Shown: positions 6,221 to 8,691 of the stretch, piece after piece
Position numbering within the stretch: position 1 is the first letter of the stretch
How the letters are laid out: every line of letters begins with the position of its first letter
NCBI GenBank assembly: GCA_026994125.1
Contig: JALWRJ010000065.1
Location: 1-8,691, forward strand
Source: Cyclobacteriaceae bacterium
GTDB taxonomy: Bacteria > Bacteroidota > Bacteroidia > Cytophagales > Cyclobacteriaceae
Direction of reading: 5' to 3'
Length of the DNA stretch: 8,691 nt
Made by a program: the position numbers and the translations under genes
The notes under the pieces: generated by a model
Database searches by the model: none
Told to the model about the DNA's origin: nothing
Seen by the model: only the letters and a program-made list of their open reading frames with translations

Positions 6221-8302
6221 TTAATACCCCAGCAGTTCATCTAAGGCTTCGGCCACTTTAGTGGCATTGGGCAACATTTGTGCTTCTAAGGCTTTATTTA
6301 AAGGTACTGCCGGTAAATTAGCTGCCCCCAAAACTTTAACAGGAGCATCCAGGTACGCAAAGCAAGCCTGGCTTATCCGCCCTGCTAACGATTCGGCAAA
6401 CGAATTTAAAACCGGTTCTTCCGTTAGTACCAATAGTTTATTATGCTTTTTAGTTAGGGTTACAATAGCTTCCCAATCCAATGGGTTTAGGGTTCGCAAA
6501 TCTACTATTTCGATTTGGCCATTAAACTGCCCGGCAGCCTGTAGCGCCCAATGTACCCCCATGCCATAAGTTACCACCCCTACGGTTTCTCCCTGGGCAA
6601 TGGCCTTTTCAGATGCCTGCAAGGCAAGAGCTGCTTTGCCTAATGGCAGTATGTAATCCTCATCGGGTTCCAAAGTTTTAGCTCCTTCGGTACCCGGCAC
6701 TTTAGACCAATATAAACCTTTGTGTTCCAGGCTAATAACCGGGTTAGGATCATAAAAAGCTGCTTTCAACAGGCCTTTCATATCGGCTGCATTCGAGGGG
6801 TAAATTACCTTGATGCCTCGAATATTTAACAGGGTAGATTCTACACTTCCACTGTGGTAAGGTCCTCCGCCACCATAGGCACCAATGGGAATACGAATTA
6901 AAGACTGAATGGGAAATTTACCTTTGCTCAGGTAACAACTTTTAGATAGTTCTTCCACCAATTGATTAATACCGGCCCACATGTAATCGGCAAACTGAAT
7001 TTCTACAATCGGTTTGGCTCCCACAGCAGACATACCGGCCGTAGAACCCACAATGTAGGCCTCTTGAATGGGCGTATTAAACACCCGGTGATGCCCATAT
7101 TTCTGAGCCAAAGTGGCCGCTTCTCTAAACACACCGCCCAGGGTACCACCTACATCCTGCCCATATAGCAATGCTTCGGGATGCTTTTTTAAGATATCAT
7201 CAATGGCATGCAATGCAGCATCTACCATTACCACTTTGTCCGTTTGCTTACCTTGGCGCTTGCCTTGTTCGGTGGTAATGGGTGTGGGAGCAAATTCGTG
7301 TGAATCAAATTCCTCTATGTCCGGATCGGGAGAGTTTTTTGCTACCAAAAACTCTTTTTCTACAAAATCAAAAGCTTTTTTTTGCAGGCGCTGCAACTCT
7401 TTTTTAGTTACTCCCTCGCTTAGCAATAACTGTTCTAAAATAGGCAAAGGGTCTTGTTTGGCATGTTTTTTAAGGTCGGCCGGGCTTCGGTACCACTCAC
7501 GCCTTACCCCCGAAGTATGGTGGCCCAGCAATGCACAATTGGCATGTACCAACATAGGCTTTCGGTTTTTACGCACATAGTTTATTGCTTTGGACAGCCC
7601 TGTAAAGGAATCGGCAAAATTAACCCCGTTTACCCGCATACGTTTTAAGCCTTTAAACCCGGCTGCATATTCGTAGGCATCCATGCTGCGCATTTCTTTG
7701 CCGGTAGCCGAAATTCCCCAGTCGTTATCTTGCACCAGGTATAAAATAGGCAGTTGATGCAAGGCTGCCATTTGAAAAGCCTCGGCTACTTCGCCTTCGG
7801 TTACACAGCCATCGCCCAAGCTGCACAACACAATGGGGCTACCCGGTTTAGGCTGTTGTTGCGATTCCAGGTAGCTAAGGGCATGCGCCATACCGGTGGC
7901 AGGTATAGCCTGCATACCAGTGGCCGAACTTTGATGCGGGATAATAGGAAAACCATCGCGTTTTAGTGCGGGGTGGCCATAGTACGAGCGGCCTCCGGTA
8001 AAAGGGTCGTTTTTCTTGGCCATAAGTTGCATCATTAGCTCATGGGGTTGCATACCCAGCCCCAGCAATACCGATTCGTCACGGTAATACAAAGCCGCAT
8101 AATCGGTGGAGCGCAACAACATACCGGCAGCCAATTGTATGGCTTCGTGCCCCCGGCTGGTGCTATGCACATATGTACTGCAAAACTCCTTTTCTTCATC
8201 GTACTTATCGGCCATGCACTTAGAGGTACACATAAGTTCATAGGCTTCGAGCAAAATTGATTTATCTACCTGAGACGAGGTTTTATGGGGCGCTTTTATC
8301 AT
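6221..8302 (-). CDS. 2-oxo acid dehydrogenase E1, fused alpha/beta subunits
   Basis: Thiamine-diphosphate E1 component of a 2-oxo acid dehydrogenase complex, 693 residues, with alpha and beta subunits in one chain as is common in Bacteroidota. It oxidatively decarboxylates a 2-oxo acid and passes the acyl group to the lipoyl E2; it is cytoplasmic. The alpha half (about 15-290) has RGHEAIQLAAG (50-60), YYRDESVLLGLGM, the ThDP motif G163-D164-G165 ending at D192-N193-D194, and the GHHTSG loop with YRSPADL (260-277). A charged linker (about 290-355) joins the beta half (356-693): GQDVGGTLGGVFREAATL, NTPIQEAYIVG with probable catalytic E414, EIQFADYM, PYHSGSVE with H483, then a transketolase C-terminal domain (IVDLRTLNPLD, 599-609). 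Similarity to branched-chain E1 makes branched-chain 2-oxo acids the likely substrate, but pyruvate is not excluded. E2 and E3 are not in the window. It appears monocistronic here; no Shine-Dalgarno sequence is seen before the ATG. Confidence 0.93.
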   Translation of the reverse strand: MIKAPHKTSSQVDKSILLEAYELMCTSKCMADKYDEEKEFCSTYVHSTSRGHEAIQLAAGMLLRSTDYAALYYRDESVLLGLGMQPHELMMQLMAKKNDPFTGGRSYYGHPALKRDGFPIIPHQSSATGMQAIPATGMAHALSYLESQQQPKPGSPIVLCSLGDGCVTEGEVAEAFQMAALHQLPILYLVQDNDWGISATGKEMRSMDAYEYAAGFKGLKRMRVNGVNFADSFTGLSKAINYVRKNRKPMLVHANCALLGHHTSGVRREWYRSPADLKKHAKQDPLPILEQLLLSEGVTKKELQRLQKKAFDFVEKEFLVAKNSPDPDIEEFDSHEFAPTPITTEQGKRQGKQTDKVVMVDAALHAIDDILKKHPEALLYGQDVGGTLGGVFREAATLAQKYGHHRVFNTPIQEAYIVGSTAGMSAVGAKPIVEIQFADYMWAGINQLVEELSKSCYLSKGKFPIQSLIRIPIGAYGGGGPYHSGSVESTLLNIRGIKVIYPSNAADMKGLLKAAFYDPNPVISLEHKGLYWSKVPGTEGAKTLEPDEDYILPLGKAALALQASEKAIAQGETVGVVTYGMGVHWALQAAGQFNGQIEIVDLRTLNPLDWEAIVTLTKKHNKLLVLTEEPVLNSFAESLAGRISQACFAYLDAPVKVLGAANLPAVPLNKALEAQMLPNATKVAEALDELLGY

Positions 8303-8364
8303 GTTGAATAACGTAATTTTTTATACCGCTAAAATACGATTTTTAGGGCATCTTTACTGAGGTA

Positions 8365-8503
8365 TTGCTGAAAAAGTCCTGGACACCCTCCTGTTAGAGG
8401 GCAGGTTTTAGATATGTCACAATAGCTATCATGACAAAAAATCGAAGACGTGCGCTTGCCAGTGTATTTTGAGTTAAACCCAGGAAAACACCGTGCCTGT
8501 AGG
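8365..8503 (+). repeat. Diverged direct repeat, copy 1
   Basis: About 139 bp matching copy 2 at 8574-8691 in the same orientation. The left end shares TTGC-N-GAAAAAGT, followed by CCCTCCT and TTTAGAT. The right 65 bp (8439-8503) align without gaps to 8627-8691 at 50 of 65 bases by hand count, ending in the identical CACCGTGCCTG. It is 21 bp longer than copy 2 across the middle, where it holds a CCCTC/GAGGG stem (8386-8401) and a near-palindrome centred on ATAGCTAT (8416-8435). It begins 63 bp upstream of the E1 start. A non-autonomous mobile element, an insertion-sequence end or a REP-like repeat are all possible; no transposase is visible. Confidence 0.65.
8450..8467 (+). other. Predicted hairpin in repeat copy 1 (with G-U pairs)
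   Basis: GTGCGCT (8450-8456) can pair with AGTGTAT (8461-8467) over all seven positions if G-U pairs are allowed on the + strand transcript, with loop TGCC. The flanking CGAA (8443-8446) and TTTG (8468-8471) also pair, with one G-U. It occupies the same place as the perfect stem of copy 2. Confidence 0.4.
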
Positions 8504-8573
8504 CAAAGCGGTTGCCAAAGCATTAATGTCAGCAACCTCTAACTAAGGTGAAGTGCTTGAATCTGGTTAGGGC

Positions 8574-8691
8574 TTGCGGAAAAAGTATTAAGTGCCCTCC
8601 TATTTGGCCTTTAGATGCGACTTGGCAAATCGAAGATGTCCGCTAGCCAGCGGACTTCGAGATGAAGCCAAGGAAGCACCGTGCCTGCCGG
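8574..8691 (+). repeat. Diverged direct repeat, copy 2 (may continue past the window)
   Basis: About 118 bp visible, same orientation as copy 1 and starting 209 bp after it. Its right half is clearly more GC-rich than the surrounding sequence. It lacks the near-palindrome found in copy 1, and has a nested inverted repeat around 8622-8671. Whether the repeat ends at 8691 or goes on cannot be seen. Confidence 0.65.
8622..8671 (+). other. Nested inverted repeat (hairpin) in repeat copy 2
   Basis: A perfect 7-bp stem, GTCCGCT (8638-8644) with AGCGGAC (8649-8655), closes a 4-nt loop. Outside it CGAA (8631-8634) pairs with TTCG (8656-8659), leaving a 3-nt bulge, and further out TTGGC (8622-8626) pairs with GCCAA (8667-8671). 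The form resembles REP-type hairpins mobilised by RAYT transposases, but no RAYT gene is in the window. No T-run follows on either strand, so it is not a typical terminator. Confidence 0.55.

Larger units (their letters stand above)
8303..8691. other. Non-coding region upstream of the E1 gene, with a repeat pair
   Basis: No credible gene is seen on either strand; open stretches are short and have no recognisable protein. Positions 8303-8364 are AT-rich and probably carry the E1 promoter: a minus-strand TATTTTAG (8340-8333) is one base from the -7 consensus TAnnTTTG, but no -33 element is clear. From 8365 two diverged copies of a repeat occupy most of the sequence, the second reaching the window edge. 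Between the copies (8504-8573) is unique sequence, and a small stem, GGCAA/TTGCC, lies at 8502-8516. Confidence 0.7.

Noticed and set aside
7113..7580. Open reading frame of 155 codons on the + strand inside the E1 gene
   Set aside because: Antisense to well-conserved E1 motifs; rich in Ser and Cys without pattern, as expected of a shadow frame.
8329..8535. 68-codon minus-strand frame across repeat copy 1
   Set aside because: No similarity to a known small protein is visible and the matching frame is broken by stops in copy 2, so the repeat is not conserved as coding sequence.
8365..8691. CRISPR-like array
   Set aside because: Only two diverged copies over 100 bp long, with no short identical repeats and regular spacers, and no cas genes.
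8626..8691. Transposase remnant read on the minus strand at the right edge
   Set aside because: A short open stretch exists, but I recognise no DDE, HUH or tyrosine transposase motif and copy 1 does not keep the frame.

Overview
The window looks like a chromosomal segment from a member of the Bacteroidota. The base composition is AT-rich and Shine-Dalgarno sequences are mostly absent. The gene set is typical of that phylum: a TPR-type sensor kinase with a LytTR response regulator, a TamL-type Omp85 lipoprotein, and a single-chain E1 alpha/beta 2-oxo acid dehydrogenase. A genus cannot be named from the sequence alone.

Layout. Positions 1-300 are non-coding. They hold a possible LytTR operator (two direct repeats with a 12-bp spacer) and a weak terminator-like hairpin. 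Positions 301-3751 are a tightly packed leftward operon: a SpoU/TrmH-family RNA 2'-O-methyltransferase, a periplasmic-TPR HisKA_2 histidine kinase and a LytTR response regulator, with gaps of 3 and 1 nt. Reading rightward from the same point is tamL (about 3729-6185), a lipoprotein of the BamA/TamA superfamily. Its start is unusual: no ATG or GTG lies in frame upstream of the lipobox, so the two divergent genes share or overlap their 5' ends. A 35-bp convergent gap separates tamL from the leftward E1 alpha/beta gene (6221-8302). Positions 8303-8691 are non-coding and contain two diverged copies of a repeat that carries a hairpin. The second copy reaches the window edge.

How the genes relate. 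The kinase and regulator almost certainly form one phosphorelay: a periplasmic TPR signal leads to HisKA_2 phosphorylation, then to the receiver Asp, then to LytTR DNA binding. The methyltransferase appears to share their transcript, with no obvious functional link. tamL (outer-membrane biogenesis) and the E1 gene (oxidative decarboxylation of 2-oxo acids, probably branched-chain) are housekeeping neighbours.

The coding part is ordinary. The most interesting signals are non-coding: the spaced direct repeat beside the LytTR regulator, the missing canonical start of tamL, and the right-end repeat pair, whose hairpin is kept through G-U and double changes. I see no defence system, CRISPR array, RNA gene or intact mobile element.
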